Shown in pieces: positions 1 to 6,957 of a DNA stretch of 35,643 nucleotides. The translations under genes and the position numbers were made by a program. This stretch comes from a virus: the IMG/VR virus record IMGVR_UViG_3300015263_000241, positions 1 through 35,643 of that record. The stretch is one strand, 5' to 3'. Positions within the stretch are counted from its first letter, which is position 1. Each line of letters begins with the position of its first letter. Below the pieces are notes generated by a model. That model saw only the letters and a program-made list of their open reading frames with translations, was not told the DNA's origin and searched no databases.

Positions 1-50
1 GCAGCCGCTGCCAGCCCAATGAGCAAAAGAACCAATAGCATGTTATCCAT
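1..50 (-). CDS. Partial small membrane or signal-peptide protein (5' end only)
   Basis: An ATG at 48-50 opens a frame that runs off the left edge of the window. The 16 visible residues begin MDNMLLVLLLIGLAA, a strongly hydrophobic stretch typical of an N-terminal membrane anchor or signal peptide. It starts 3 nt after the metallophosphoesterase stop, as expected of a gene in the same operon. The ribosome binding site is weak (GAGTGGG about 13 nt upstream). Function cannot be judged from so short a fragment. Confidence 0.45.
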   Translation of the reverse strand, partial: MDNMLLVLLLIGLAAA

Positions 51-53
51 GAA

Positions 54-1085
54 TCAAAGCACCCACTCTCTGCTTGAATTGAAGTCAGTCACGCCTCCAT
101 ATTGAGTCAGAGTGACAAATCCATTCATTGGAGGGCGCATGAATGCGGTGGAATCAAGAGTGTACTCCATTACTGTCGCCAAACAGCCGCATTCAAAGTA
201 TTTTGTATCCTCTCGATAAACAGACGACACTTGATGTGTATGTGCTTGTACGAATACCCTAGGAGCAACAATACCCAAACGCTTTGCCCATCCCTTGTTG
301 GTGAAGAAATCTCCTAATAGTGTTGCCGGTCGTCCCTCGATAGACGAGGATCGTTCTGCATGTGCGATAATCGCATCCCCTATTTGTGTCCACCAATCAT
401 CAATATACTCGACATTTTCAAACGGACGGACAATAAGATCCAATGGCTCATTGTCAAATAGATACAATAACTCCGCAGGAACCATGTCCTGCACCTTTTT
501 CATTGCCCTTGCATCATGATTTCCGCGAATGATTCGCACCCATGGAAATGTCTGAGACAAGTACTCAACTAGACGAACCGTGTTATCAATCTCTATCTCA
601 TGTGGAACACTCTTGCGCTTTCTATGGCGCGAGCATCCGTACATATCCATCACGTCGCCACCAATAATCACCATATCAGCGGTTCTGTTGAGGTCTATCG
701 CCTTCTGTAGTTTCTCTTCGTCTGTAAACGGTACGTGAATGTCTGATATAACAAGCACTTTGCGCTTAGGTTTTGCGAGGATACTTTCCAGTAAGGTAAA
801 ATCCTTCTCAACGTTGACCACTCCTTCAATCTCATTACGATACTTGTCATAGTATGGCATGATCTGAGCGCGGGGACGATCACGGATATATTCAGCTCTC
901 GCTCTTGCATATGCCAAAGCGTTCTTTATTTGATCCCTAGTGGGGAGTCTTCGTACCTCTTCTGGAAATTCATCCTTGATAACATAGGCCATTTCAGGCT
1001 GAGTGTATCTTGCTGCTTCTAATTCAAGTAGTCGTTTTAATATCTCTGGATAACTGCTCCATCTGATAATCTCGTCGCTATACAA
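54..1085 (-). CDS. Calcineurin-like metallophosphoesterase
   Basis: This is a 343-residue protein with the full dinuclear-metal phosphoesterase signature: DIH (about 115-117), GGD (142-144), GNHD (188-191), an isolated His in AHAE (242) and HTH (282-284). Such enzymes cleave phosphomono- or diesters; the substrate here is unknown (nucleic acid end, nucleotide or protein phosphate). The first 100 or so residues are helical and charged and precede the catalytic core; they might bind DNA or a partner. The start is a TTG at 1083-1085, 9 nt downstream of an AGGAG box. A TTG at 1094 would touch that box directly and is less likely. It follows the zinc-ribbon gene by a few bases. Confidence 0.85.
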   Translation of the reverse strand: MYSDEIIRWSSYPEILKRLLELEAARYTQPEMAYVIKDEFPEEVRRLPTRDQIKNALAYARARAEYIRDRPRAQIMPYYDKYRNEIEGVVNVEKDFTLLESILAKPKRKVLVISDIHVPFTDEEKLQKAIDLNRTADMVIIGGDVMDMYGCSRHRKRKSVPHEIEIDNTVRLVEYLSQTFPWVRIIRGNHDARAMKKVQDMVPAELLYLFDNEPLDLIVRPFENVEYIDDWWTQIGDAIIAHAERSSSIEGRPATLLGDFFTNKGWAKRLGIVAPRVFVQAHTHQVSSVYREDTKYFECGCLATVMEYTLDSTAFMRPPMNGFVTLTQYGGVTDFNSSREWVL

Positions 1086-1097
1086 TGGCGTCAACTC

Positions 1098-1391
1098 CTA
1101 ATACTTTCCACGATCAGTCCATGCATCCAATATTGCATCCAGCGAGGTATCATTGTACTCTCGCTCCCTACGACGACGCTCACGCTGGGCGTCGTTTTTT
1201 AGTGCCTTAACCCAAGGCTTCTTGTCCTTGATATCGTCTTTGAATTGTGTATAACATCGCTGACAAAATTCAAGTGAACCAGAGGTAGGTCGTTCACAAC
1301 TTACACACTTAGCCACATCAAATTCCTTCCTCCAGAGTAGATTATCTTTAATAATTTCTAAAAATTCTTCCCACGAAGCATCATAAAGCAT
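1098..1391 (-). CDS. Small zinc-ribbon protein, unknown function
   Basis: This 97-residue protein has two CxxC pairs (C29/C32 and C43/C46), the layout of a zinc ribbon or zinc finger, followed by a highly basic segment with QRERRRRERE near residue 70-80. Such small zinc-binding phage proteins often bind nucleic acid or a host polymerase; the role here is not known. The ATG is at 1389-1391 and the ribosome binding site is poor, which suggests translational coupling to the gene 4 nt upstream. It lies in the operon that starts at the 2081-2110 promoter. Confidence 0.7.
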   Translation of the reverse strand: MLYDASWEEFLEIIKDNLLWRKEFDVAKCVSCERPTSGSLEFCQRCYTQFKDDIKDKKPWVKALKNDAQRERRRREREYNDTSLDAILDAWTDRGKY

Positions 1392-1395
1392 CGTA

Positions 1396-1557
1396 TTATT
1401 CTCGTATAAGTTTTATCAATTCCTTAGCGTCATCTACATGATTTTTAGCCTCGCATCCTGGAATAGTACATATTACTTTCGCAAGATACGTTGCTACTGT
1501 GATCTCTTTCTCTGTAGGAAGCGGTACTGCAACTTTCTTAGGTCTTCCTCTTGGCAT
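1396..1557 (-). CDS. AT-hook-like microprotein (53 aa)
   Basis: The ATG at 1555-1557 follows GTGTAAGGTA, so an AAGG box lies just upstream, and the gene begins 4 nt after the regulator's stop. A longer in-frame start at 1647 lies inside the upstream gene with no such support. The protein begins MPRGRPKK, matching the AT-hook core RGRP that inserts into the minor groove of AT-rich DNA. The rest is a short helical segment with CTIPGC and one His, possibly a minimal metal site. Placement after the HTH regulator suggests a DNA-binding accessory, but this is inference. Confidence 0.6.
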   Translation of the reverse strand: MPRGRPKKVAVPLPTEKEITVATYLAKVICTIPGCEAKNHVDDAKELIKLIRE

Positions 1558-1561
1558 TACC

Positions 1562-2032
1562 TTACACCCGTTCCATGATAGTTTGAACCTTCTCAATCTC
1601 ATCATCATTGAGAATATAGGGGTCGGGCTTGCCCATACGCTTGGCAATCATCTGGAACATGCGACTGTCTGAGTATTCGAACCCCAACTCCCTAGATATC
1701 TTCCAGTAGGCAGATTCAAGCCTACGGGAAATGGTTCGTTGATCTACATATATATTCTCTTCTTTCTGGATCATCGCACTGATATCACGACGGGATAATC
1801 TGCCATCCAGTGCAACATAGCGGAGCATTTGTAACTCCTGCTTAGAAAGCATGCCTCTCTTCCATAGTCGCTTAATAGCAATTTCAATATCAATCTTTGT
1901 TATAATATCAACGTTTACGAGAGGTTCCGGGTCATATTCTCGGACATATGCAAGTCTTGCACCTTTATATGGAGAATATGTATAGTAATTTTCTAGTAGT
2001 GTGCGTGTTAAGTGTGCTGATCGCTTCTTCAT
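1562..2032 (-). CDS. Helix-turn-helix / sigma region 4-like regulator
   Basis: The chosen ATG (2030-2032) sits 9 nt after AGGAG and gives 156 residues. A longer frame back to 2152 would run through the promoter and palindrome and is rejected. Residues about 63-115 read as a helix-turn-helix of the sigma-70 region 4/LuxR kind: LSKQELQMLRYVALDG, then SRRDISAMIQ and RTISRRLESAYWKISREL. No core-binding sigma region 2 is visible, so it is more likely a transcription regulator than a full sigma factor. It is the first gene after a strong promoter carrying a 34-bp palindrome at the start site, which fits autoregulation or control by another phage factor. Confidence 0.65.
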   Translation of the reverse strand: MKKRSAHLTRTLLENYYTYSPYKGARLAYVREYDPEPLVNVDIITKIDIEIAIKRLWKRGMLSKQELQMLRYVALDGRLSRRDISAMIQKEENIYVDQRTISRRLESAYWKISRELGFEYSDSRMFQMIAKRMGKPDPYILNDDEIEKVQTIMERV

Positions 2033-2046
2033 AAATGAATTCTCCT

Positions 2047-2080
2047 GTTGAAACCGTACCGTTTTCGGTACGCTTTCAAC
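2047..2080. promoter_or_regulatory. 34-bp near-perfect palindrome at the transcription start (operator candidate)
   Basis: On the plus strand GTTGAAAC CGTACCG TTTT CGGTACG CTTTCAAC reads as an inverted repeat: two 15-nt arms with one internal mismatch around a TTTT centre. It begins 1 nt beyond the -10 box of the promoter at 2081-2110, so it covers the expected start site and early leader. No U-tract follows on either strand, so it is not a terminator. A repressor operator, or an RNA hairpin controlling the ribosome binding site of the HTH gene, are the likely roles. Confidence 0.7.
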
Positions 2081-2110
2081 ATTATACTTCCTTGGAACGT
2101 ATTTCGTCAA
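2081..2110 (-). promoter_or_regulatory. Sigma-A/sigma-70 type promoter
   Basis: On the minus strand TTGACG (2105-2110), an 18-bp spacer and a perfect TATAAT (2081-2086) form a near-consensus housekeeping promoter. It lies at the 3' end of the dNMP-kinase-like gene and points toward the HTH regulator and the genes left of it. The 34-bp palindrome begins right after the -10 box. Confidence 0.75.
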
Positions 2111-2615
2111 GGAGTTTAGTAATCGCTTGTCTAGTTTTTTCACGATCTTCATTCAAAACCACATAATCAGCACTATAGGATGCGGTTTTGTCGTCAAAGA
2201 AACTTTCGGATAGCAAAAGACTCCCATCCGCAGCATTACGCAAGGACTTGCCAATGTGTCGCCTACGCTGCCGCTCGGGAGCCGCAATGCGAATGATAAT
2301 GAACCCATCCTCACGCAATGCCTGTAACTCCGAGATATATCGAACATCTTCAATCACAATGTCCTTTGTGATCCTCGTCATTCGACTAAATAGATATCTC
2401 AGATGAATCGTAGGATCAATCTTGTATAACGCATCATAGATATCCACTCTGCGTTCCCAAGTAGGTCGCTGGTATCGCTTGTATCCATACATGTCTCGCA
2501 TGAATTTCGCAACACCGTCATCCATTCGTACTCGTTTGAAATTGTGGTGTCGTTCTAGGAAGAAGGCAACAAATGTTTTACCTGTCGCCCTCTTCCCTAT
2601 CAAAGCTATCTTCAT
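2082..2615 (-). CDS. P-loop nucleotide kinase-like protein (dNMP kinase family, copy 2)
   Basis: This 177-residue protein begins MKIALIGKRATGKT, giving a Walker A motif at residues 7-14, with IEDVR at 88-92 as the probable second acidic motif. The layout matches small phage deoxynucleoside monophosphate kinases of the T4 gp1 type, which phosphorylate dNMPs to dNDPs. It shares the pattern [I]-[ED]-D-[VL]-R-x5-E-x3-L-x3-G-F-I with the kinase-like gene at 3168-3755, so the two look like paralogues. Its ATG overlaps the stop of the HD gene by ATGA, indicating translational coupling. Substrate specificity cannot be read from the sequence. Confidence 0.7.
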   Translation of the reverse strand: MKIALIGKRATGKTFVAFFLERHHNFKRVRMDDGVAKFMRDMYGYKRYQRPTWERRVDIYDALYKIDPTIHLRYLFSRMTRITKDIVIEDVRYISELQALREDGFIIIRIAAPERQRRRHIGKSLRNAADGSLLLSESFFDDKTASYSADYVVLNEDREKTRQAITKLLDEIRSKEV

Positions 2616-3175
2616 CGATTCCGTAACCCCTTCTCAAGTCTACTGAGATAGGCTACTTCTAGTATTGCTGATCCGGGTGAATACCCCATAATTGTAGCCG
2701 GTAATGGCTCCATGCCATCCATCGACCACTCACCAACCTCAGCATTCTTAAACAGGGCCGCACGTTCGGTAAGTAGAATTCGCGTATCAGCTTCAATGAC
2801 TTCTTGTGGCATTACTGGATCAAGATTGAACCGCACACAAATAGCATTCCAAACCCTGTCTTCCAATTCCTTGTAATTTGTGAGTAATCTTTTAACTGGA
2901 CGAGGAACGTCCACAATGTACGCTTCTGTTGCATCATGCAGCAACCCATAGATTGCATTCTCTTCACTAACACCTTCTGACACAAGAATGCAATGCTCTG
3001 CCACAGAATAGAATTTATCTATATGCCCGCCAAACCTACATAGGCGTGACAGAGCATGGACAATATCTTTTGGATCGATATCTTCTGCAATAGGATGCTC
3101 CGGATAGAATCTCTTTCCGGAATATGTCTGCATCCATTCGCCACGCAGACGTTCAATCTCTTTTGTTTCACTCAT
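2612..3175 (-). CDS. HD-domain phosphohydrolase (YfbR-like 5'-nucleotidase family)
   Basis: This 187-residue protein carries the phage-type HD hydrolase pattern: DIVHALSRLCRFGGH (residues 37-51), YSVAEHC with the first metal His at 61, LLHDATEAYIVDVPRPVK with the HD pair at 80-81, and a distal Asp at 130. Relatives of this family remove phosphate from dNMPs or act on other nucleotides. The ATG at 3173-3175 is preceded by GGGAAGTAAAG; an ATG at 3196 has no ribosome binding site. It overlaps the upstream kinase stop by 8 nt and sits between the two kinase-like paralogues, so a role in adjusting the nucleotide pool is likely. Confidence 0.85.
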   Translation of the reverse strand: MSETKEIERLRGEWMQTYSGKRFYPEHPIAEDIDPKDIVHALSRLCRFGGHIDKFYSVAEHCILVSEGVSEENAIYGLLHDATEAYIVDVPRPVKRLLTNYKELEDRVWNAICVRFNLDPVMPQEVIEADTRILLTERAALFKNAEVGEWSMDGMEPLPATIMGYSPGSAILEVAYLSRLEKGLRNR

Positions 3176-3755
3176 CTTTACTTCCCAAAATTCCATAGTC
3201 TAAATCATCTAGGCTCAATGGAGAATTATTCTTCAGGATATAGTCGGGGACTATGTGCTTGTATTCTTGCTCAGAAGCGTGCAGAAGGGCCTCTGGAGCC
3301 GCGTTAGGGTACAGAGTGGACATTCGCTCCACTCTGATATTTTCGTCTGCATCCACATAAATTAATATGAATCCATTCTTCTTCAACCACTTAGCTTCGT
3401 TTGCTAGACGAAGATCATCAATCACTACACGATATTTGCTAAGGTTGGGAAGATATTTATTCATTTGTATTGTATTAAGGGCATATTTAATCCATACATC
3501 CTCGTCAATAGAACGCATAGCATCACCAAGTTTTTGTAGAATGATGCGGTCTGGACCGTCCTTATACTGCACCCCAAACAATTCATATGCAAGGCTCTTC
3601 AATTTATCTGCAAATGCAACCTTCCTATAATTGTGATTGGCAACCAGATGATTAGCGAGATAGGTCTTGCCACTAACCATCGGCCCATAGAATGCAATGC
3701 GCTGAAATGGTTCGGTAACTTTTGGAAGTTTAGGCATAGGCAACATATTCGTCAT
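3168..3755 (-). CDS. Deoxynucleoside monophosphate kinase-like P-loop protein (copy 1)
   Basis: About 195 residues from the ATG at 3753-3755, which follows GGGAGGATGC. A TTG at 3767 or an ATG at 3746 are alternatives. Walker A is GPMVSGKT (24-31) and IDDLR lies at 112-116, followed by NEAKWLKKNGFILIYVDA, typical of T4 gp1-like dNMP kinases. The family converts dNMPs to dNDPs for phage DNA synthesis. It overlaps the preceding small gene by 26 nt. It is related to the second kinase-like gene downstream; having two may reflect different nucleotide targets. Confidence 0.75.
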   Translation of the reverse strand: MTNMLPMPKLPKVTEPFQRIAFYGPMVSGKTYLANHLVANHNYRKVAFADKLKSLAYELFGVQYKDGPDRIILQKLGDAMRSIDEDVWIKYALNTIQMNKYLPNLSKYRVVIDDLRLANEAKWLKKNGFILIYVDADENIRVERMSTLYPNAAPEALLHASEQEYKHIVPDYILKNNSPLSLDDLDYGILGSKDE

Positions 3756-3972
3756 GCATCCTCCCAATCATTGTGGCATACCATGCACGAACGAGATCAG
3801 CACTATGAAACTGTCCGAATTCCTCTAGTGCTTCAATTAGATTTGGGATATCCCCCAGTGACGTAACAGGCACTCCAACGAAATTCGCTCGCTCATTGAC
3901 AAACTTAAACATTTCAGATCCATTCAATGTGGGGGACTCTTTCTTCGTGTATACTAATCTACCGGTTCCCAC
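3730..3972 (-). CDS. Small hypothetical protein
   Basis: This 80-residue protein from a GTG at 3970-3972, with GAGAG 5 nt upstream, has no motif I recognise. It is mixed alpha/beta with SLGDIPNLIEALEEFGQF in the middle and an aromatic, acidic end. It overlaps the deaminase stop by 19 nt and the kinase start by 26 nt, so it is locked in the same translational chain. A later start (TTG at 3927 or ATG at 3912) is possible but lacks better support. A role beside nucleotide metabolism is only suggested by location. Confidence 0.55.
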   Translation of the reverse strand: MGTGRLVYTKKESPTLNGSEMFKFVNERANFVGVPVTSLGDIPNLIEALEEFGQFHSADLVRAWYATMIGRMHDEYVAYA

Positions 3973-4445
3973 TCTTGCTCTCTTTCAATAATAATCTGAT
4001 TGATTGAATATGGAGCCCATGTATCAGGTGCATCCAGAAGATACACATACTTATAGCCTGCAAACTTTATTGCCATGGCACATGAGTGGCAGGGATAGGT
4101 TTCCCTGCCGTACATCACACGATCATCATGGGCTGACACACCAGCAAGAAGAAAATAATCTCCAATTTGTGTATCAGACCACTTGATAAGGGCGGCTACT
4201 TCTGAATGGATTTCTCCACCAACCTCCACCCGTTCTCCATTTGCAAAATCAAATCTAGTACGGGCACAGGTAGTACGAGTGCAGCATTTTCCAACTCTGC
4301 TGTTTGAAGCAGATACAACTATATCAGCAGAGTCAGCCATACCCCTCTTGATAATAACGGAGCCAAACTTTCTGCGTATGCAGGGACTTTCTTTGGCTAC
4401 ATCTATTGCCAGATCAGTGTACTCAGAGATTAACGATGGTGTCAT
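3954..4445 (-). CDS. dCMP/cytidine deaminase-like zinc enzyme
   Basis: A 163-residue protein with the zinc deaminase signature: HSE (80-82, His ligand plus catalytic Glu) and PCHSC (118-122, two Cys ligands). Upstream lies a second Cys cluster, GKCCTRTTC (52-60), as seen in dCMP deaminases that bind another zinc. The family converts dCMP to dUMP, feeding dTMP synthesis. The ATG at 4443-4445 lies 12 nt after GGGAGG; longer starts run back into the previous gene. It heads the nucleotide cluster with the HD and kinase genes. A modified-nucleotide substrate is possible but not shown. Confidence 0.8.
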   Translation of the reverse strand: MTPSLISEYTDLAIDVAKESPCIRRKFGSVIIKRGMADSADIVVSASNSRVGKCCTRTTCARTRFDFANGERVEVGGEIHSEVAALIKWSDTQIGDYFLLAGVSAHDDRVMYGRETYPCHSCAMAIKFAGYKYVYLLDAPDTWAPYSINQIIIEREQEWEPVD

Positions 4446-4821
4446 TCGCTGGCTCACCCTCCCCAATTTGATACCTATAAAGCATAACAAGTTGATGCTC
4501 TACCTTCACTTGCTGAAGATCGGCCAACGCTTTCAGCAATTCCTCTTCGGTAATTGTGAATGATACACCATGATTCTCACCAATCTGCACACTAAGGTAC
4601 AATCCGGGTGACGTAGATGGAATCTCAGATTCCTCATCCTGATTCTCTAGGACAGCATCGACCACCGGATACCCGACAATCTCTACAATGCGATCATCGC
4701 GCAACTTGTCATAGTCGAAAATCTCTTCCTCCCCAGTAGGATCATAGAAATAATCGGCTCGGAAATTAAAGTATATTCTCCCCGGCATGTGGGTAACGGC
4801 GTTATTGTTGTTCGCTGCCAT
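4423..4821 (-). CDS. Hypothetical acidic protein
   Basis: The ATG at 4819-4821 follows AAAGGA with 8-nt spacing, giving 132 residues that start MAANNNNAVTHMPGR. The protein is strongly acidic (EEEIFDYDKLRDDR and NQDEESEIPSTSPG) and rich in beta-type segments, with a late helix EEELLKALADLQQVK. I recognise no family. It overlaps the deaminase start and begins 15 nt before the nuclease stop, so it sits between a DNA nuclease and a nucleotide enzyme. The acidic character might suit a DNA mimic or a partner protein; this is speculation. Confidence 0.6.
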   Translation of the reverse strand: MAANNNNAVTHMPGRIYFNFRADYFYDPTGEEEIFDYDKLRDDRIVEIVGYPVVDAVLENQDEESEIPSTSPGLYLSVQIGENHGVSFTITEEELLKALADLQQVKVEHQLVMLYRYQIGEGEPANDTIVNL

Positions 4822-5611
4822 TGAGCAATTCCTTTCGCTGTGTGAGCAATTGTGTTTCCAACTCTCTGTCATCACATACAGCACCCTTGAACTCACACCA
4901 ATTGCATACCTGTGAGTGATAAATTCTATATCTGATATCTCTACGGTTCATTTCTAGAGCATTGTGCAGCATGCGCTGCAATTCCTCTATGTCCTTCATG
5001 GTCCTGTGGGTGACCAACTGCTTGCCATTGCGTAAGTGGTGCCAGCGCAATTCCTTGGGCAGTTTGCCGAACAATTCGTATCCGGCCCACGCATAGGTGG
5101 TAAACTGCAAGTCGTGATCTAGGAACCATGCATCCGGCTCTCTTGATCCTGACTTGTAATCAATGACGATGTATTCTCCGTCATCGTCGAAGTCGATCCT
5201 GTCGATCTTTCCAACAACAACAATCTCATCCTCAAAAGGTAACTTGAATTCCTTCTCAGATGCATAGGGGATCGCTGGAATTTTGCCTTGTTCGATACCA
5301 CGAGTAAACAACTCCAACATTTCTAGTCCCTCGGCCTCTTGCTTCTTCATCTTGGGCCAAGTGACATAAACCTCTTCGTCCTCTATAATACGTCGATACT
5401 CTGTAAGGAATTTATTACCAACGAAATCAAGTGACCATTCTGGCTGCTTGTGTCCTTCTTCAAGTGCAAGATGCAAAGAGTTTCCTAGCGCCAATGCATC
5501 TGTTGTCTTTGATCGCATGCCTGCCTCGTATCGCAAAAATGCGGCATACGGGCAAGCGAACATGTGAATGAATGAGTATGATATGTGCTTTATCTGCTTT
5601 ACCTTAGCCAC
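4802..5611 (-). CDS. Cas4/RecB-like PD-(D/E)XK exonuclease with predicted Fe-S cluster
   Basis: This 269-residue protein has the RecB-family nuclease order: GNSLH (43-47), KIDRID (Asp 137), DYK (151-153, catalytic D and K) and a QFTTYAW motif (169-175). One Cys at 20 (FACPYAAF) plus CNWC (236, 239) and Cys 246 match the four-Cys 4Fe-4S staple of Cas4 and AddB nucleases. Such proteins resect or process DNA ends during phage recombination and replication. The GTG start at 5609-5611 is 6 nt after GGAGG. It overlaps the gene upstream by 8 nt. No cas1, cas2 or CRISPR array is near, so this is a stand-alone phage nuclease. Confidence 0.88.
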   Translation of the reverse strand: MAKVKQIKHISYSFIHMFACPYAAFLRYEAGMRSKTTDALALGNSLHLALEEGHKQPEWSLDFVGNKFLTEYRRIIEDEEVYVTWPKMKKQEAEGLEMLELFTRGIEQGKIPAIPYASEKEFKLPFEDEIVVVGKIDRIDFDDDGEYIVIDYKSGSREPDAWFLDHDLQFTTYAWAGYELFGKLPKELRWHHLRNGKQLVTHRTMKDIEELQRMLHNALEMNRRDIRYRIYHSQVCNWCEFKGAVCDDRELETQLLTQRKELLNGSEQQ

Positions 5612-5957
5612 TAACTACCTCCCCCGGATCTTTATTGCTCATGATAGCAGCAAGGTAGTCCGCAATAAAATCTGATAACTCAGGAGAGACAGTATCAATC
5701 AGAGCTACAATGAGTATATATTCTGCATCTATACGATCACATGTCTGTCCGAAATGGGGACTATCACCGGTAAACTTCTTAATAGTCTCATGACTATCTA
5801 GAACGTCCTTACCAAGTTCAAGCAAGTCTTCCACAGAAGATGCATCATAACGTGCCGCTAGTGGAGTAGCAGAAATTCTATCGATATCATCTATATCTAG
5901 ATTACGAGACTTAGCCCACTCCTGAAAGTATTCATTATCCTTAATCTTCTTATGCAT
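5604..5957 (-). CDS. Hypothetical helical protein
   Basis: The ATG at 5955-5957 is 9 nt after GGTGG and gives 117 residues starting MHKKIKDNEYFQEW. The protein is mostly helical with an acidic centre (DIDDIDRIS, SSVEDLLELGKDVLDS) and a final PELSDFIADYLAAIMS helix. I recognise no family. It overlaps both neighbours by 8 nt, in the run leading into the Cas4-like nuclease, which hints at a nuclease or recombination accessory without proving it. Confidence 0.6.
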   Translation of the reverse strand: MHKKIKDNEYFQEWAKSRNLDIDDIDRISATPLAARYDASSVEDLLELGKDVLDSHETIKKFTGDSPHFGQTCDRIDAEYILIVALIDTVSPELSDFIADYLAAIMSNKDPGEVVSG

Positions 5958-6234
5958 AAGTAATTTCCACCTCAGTTGAATCACTGAAATACACGGGACG
6001 GATAGCGAATGCTGTCCAAACGGATCGCCCGCGATGAATAAATGCTGCTGTCAATGGGGAAATAGTTGTCACCGGCTGATCAAATGTCCACCGAATGCGA
6101 ACCTTGTCCTTAACATGGGCAAGGGTCACAATTTTCGTCGCAGTTACAGCCTCACCATACTCATTGAAAATGGTGAGTGTTGCATCTTCTGGTGACCGTG
6201 TAATCTTCTTGATCAGATCCTCTGTTGACAGCAT
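5950..6234 (-). CDS. Hypothetical beta-rich protein
   Basis: This 94-residue protein starts at an ATG (6232-6234) preceded by GGAGAAGTAG; the upstream stop TAG directly abuts the start. After a short helix the rest is beta-type, with alternating hydrophobics such as DATLTIFNEYGE and VTLAHVKDKVRIRWTF. It may be a small single-domain beta protein. No family is recognised and no catalytic motif is seen. Confidence 0.6.
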   Translation of the reverse strand: MLSTEDLIKKITRSPEDATLTIFNEYGEAVTATKIVTLAHVKDKVRIRWTFDQPVTTISPLTAAFIHRGRSVWTAFAIRPVYFSDSTEVEITYA

Positions 6235-6546
6235 CTACTTCTCCAAATCTCTCTCTAGTTGCTTGCCAGTAATCTTGCGGGACTCAAATGCAGCAACCTT
6301 ATCCAATCGTTCAATGGTTGGATCGATAACGAGTGTCCTGAATTTCTTAATCTCGGGCCAGTCTCTGCCAAAGATTTCCATTTCGGAAATCTCGTTATGC
6401 ATTTCTCCTAGCCGCAGGGCTACTGCGGTAACTCGTTCATAGTTGTCCCAAATATGTTCGCCTTCCGCACCAACAGTGATAGTCTGAATTAACTCAGTAA
6501 CCTCGTTGGCATAAGTGTCGAGGATTTCCTGCTGGATATCATTCAT
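6235..6546 (-). CDS. Hypothetical helical protein
   Basis: The start is the ATG at 6544-6546, 11 nt after AAAGGA. The open frame extends further upstream, but only through the 3' half of the next gene in another frame, where it codes for an unlikely Cys- and Ser-rich sequence. The resulting 103 residues are helical and acidic, beginning MNDIQQEILDTYANEV and ending in a charged helix. Function is unknown. It overlaps its upstream neighbour by 8 nt. Confidence 0.6.
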   Translation of the reverse strand: MNDIQQEILDTYANEVTELIQTITVGAEGEHIWDNYERVTAVALRLGEMHNEISEMEIFGRDWPEIKKFRTLVIDPTIERLDKVAAFESRKITGKQLERDLEK

Positions 6547-6829
6547 ACGCTCGCAATTCCTTTCTGACCTCCCGCTCGATACTGCGATCAATCTCATCAA
6601 TGAATCGCTTGTTGTATGGCAGCTCGTCATGGTAATCCTGACGCAGTTTATCAAACACTGCATAAATGTCAGGCTCCACCCAATTGCGAATGCGCTTTTC
6701 CTCGTCCGACATGTTGTAGTCAAGAATAAGAAGCATCTTGGCTGCGCTCATGAATTCATGCCAGAATTCGTCGCTAATCCTGCTTTCAGGCTTGTATCGA
6801 ATGTTATTCCATGGAAGAGACTCGTACAT
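6539..6829 (-). CDS. Hypothetical protein, first gene after the GACAAGC promoter
   Basis: This 96-residue protein starts at an ATG (6827-6829) 5 nt after AAAGGAG. It is rich in charged and aromatic residues (MYESLPWNNIRYKPE at the start, a long ERE/RKE helix at the end) and has no recognised family. Being the first gene behind a strong promoter with a repeated operator-like element, it may be an early gene product. The genes that follow it down to the kinase cluster are probably co-transcribed. Confidence 0.65.
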   Translation of the reverse strand: MYESLPWNNIRYKPESRISDEFWHEFMSAAKMLLILDYNMSDEEKRIRNWVEPDIYAVFDKLRQDYHDELPYNKRFIDEIDRSIEREVRKELRAYE

Positions 6830-6841
6830 CGAGGCTCCTTT

Positions 6842-6882
6842 CGCTTGTCGCTTGTCGCATTGACAAGCGGAATTCGCTTGTC
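6842..6882. promoter_or_regulatory. Cluster of four GACAAGC/GCTTGTC half-sites in the leader
   Basis: Plus-strand CGCTTGTC (6842-6849), GCTTGTC (6850-6856), GACAAGCG (6862-6869) and CGCTTGTC (6875-6882) form a cluster. Two overlapping palindromes arise: GCTTGTC-N5-GACAAGC (6850-6868) and GACAAGCG-N5-CGCTTGTC (6862-6882). All lie between the predicted start site and the ribosome binding site of the 6539-6829 gene. This is the look of an operator array for a dimeric repressor, or of an RNA structure in the leader. Confidence 0.65.
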
Positions 6883-6901
6883 CTACTCGACTGCCATGTC
6901 C

Positions 6902-6931
6902 ATTCTATAGCACCGTTACCCTCGGAGTCAA
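6902..6931 (-). promoter_or_regulatory. Sigma-A/sigma-70 type promoter
   Basis: Minus-strand TTGACT (6926-6931) is followed 16 bp later by TATAGA (6904-6909), or 18 bp later by TAGAAT (6902-6907). It lies in a 160-bp gene-free gap, drives the genes to the left, and is flanked on both sides by GACAAGC-type inverted repeats. Confidence 0.7.
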
Positions 6932-6957
6932 CCCTTTTAATAGAAGAATCTTTCCTC

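Noticed and set aside
2033-2152. N-terminal extension of the HTH regulator to 2152
   Set aside because: It covers the promoter, the palindrome and the AGGAG box; the ATG at 2032 explains all of these.
4183-4563. Plus-strand ORF of 126 codons
   Set aside because: Antisense to the deaminase gene, whose zinc motifs are clear; composition is typical of a shadow frame.
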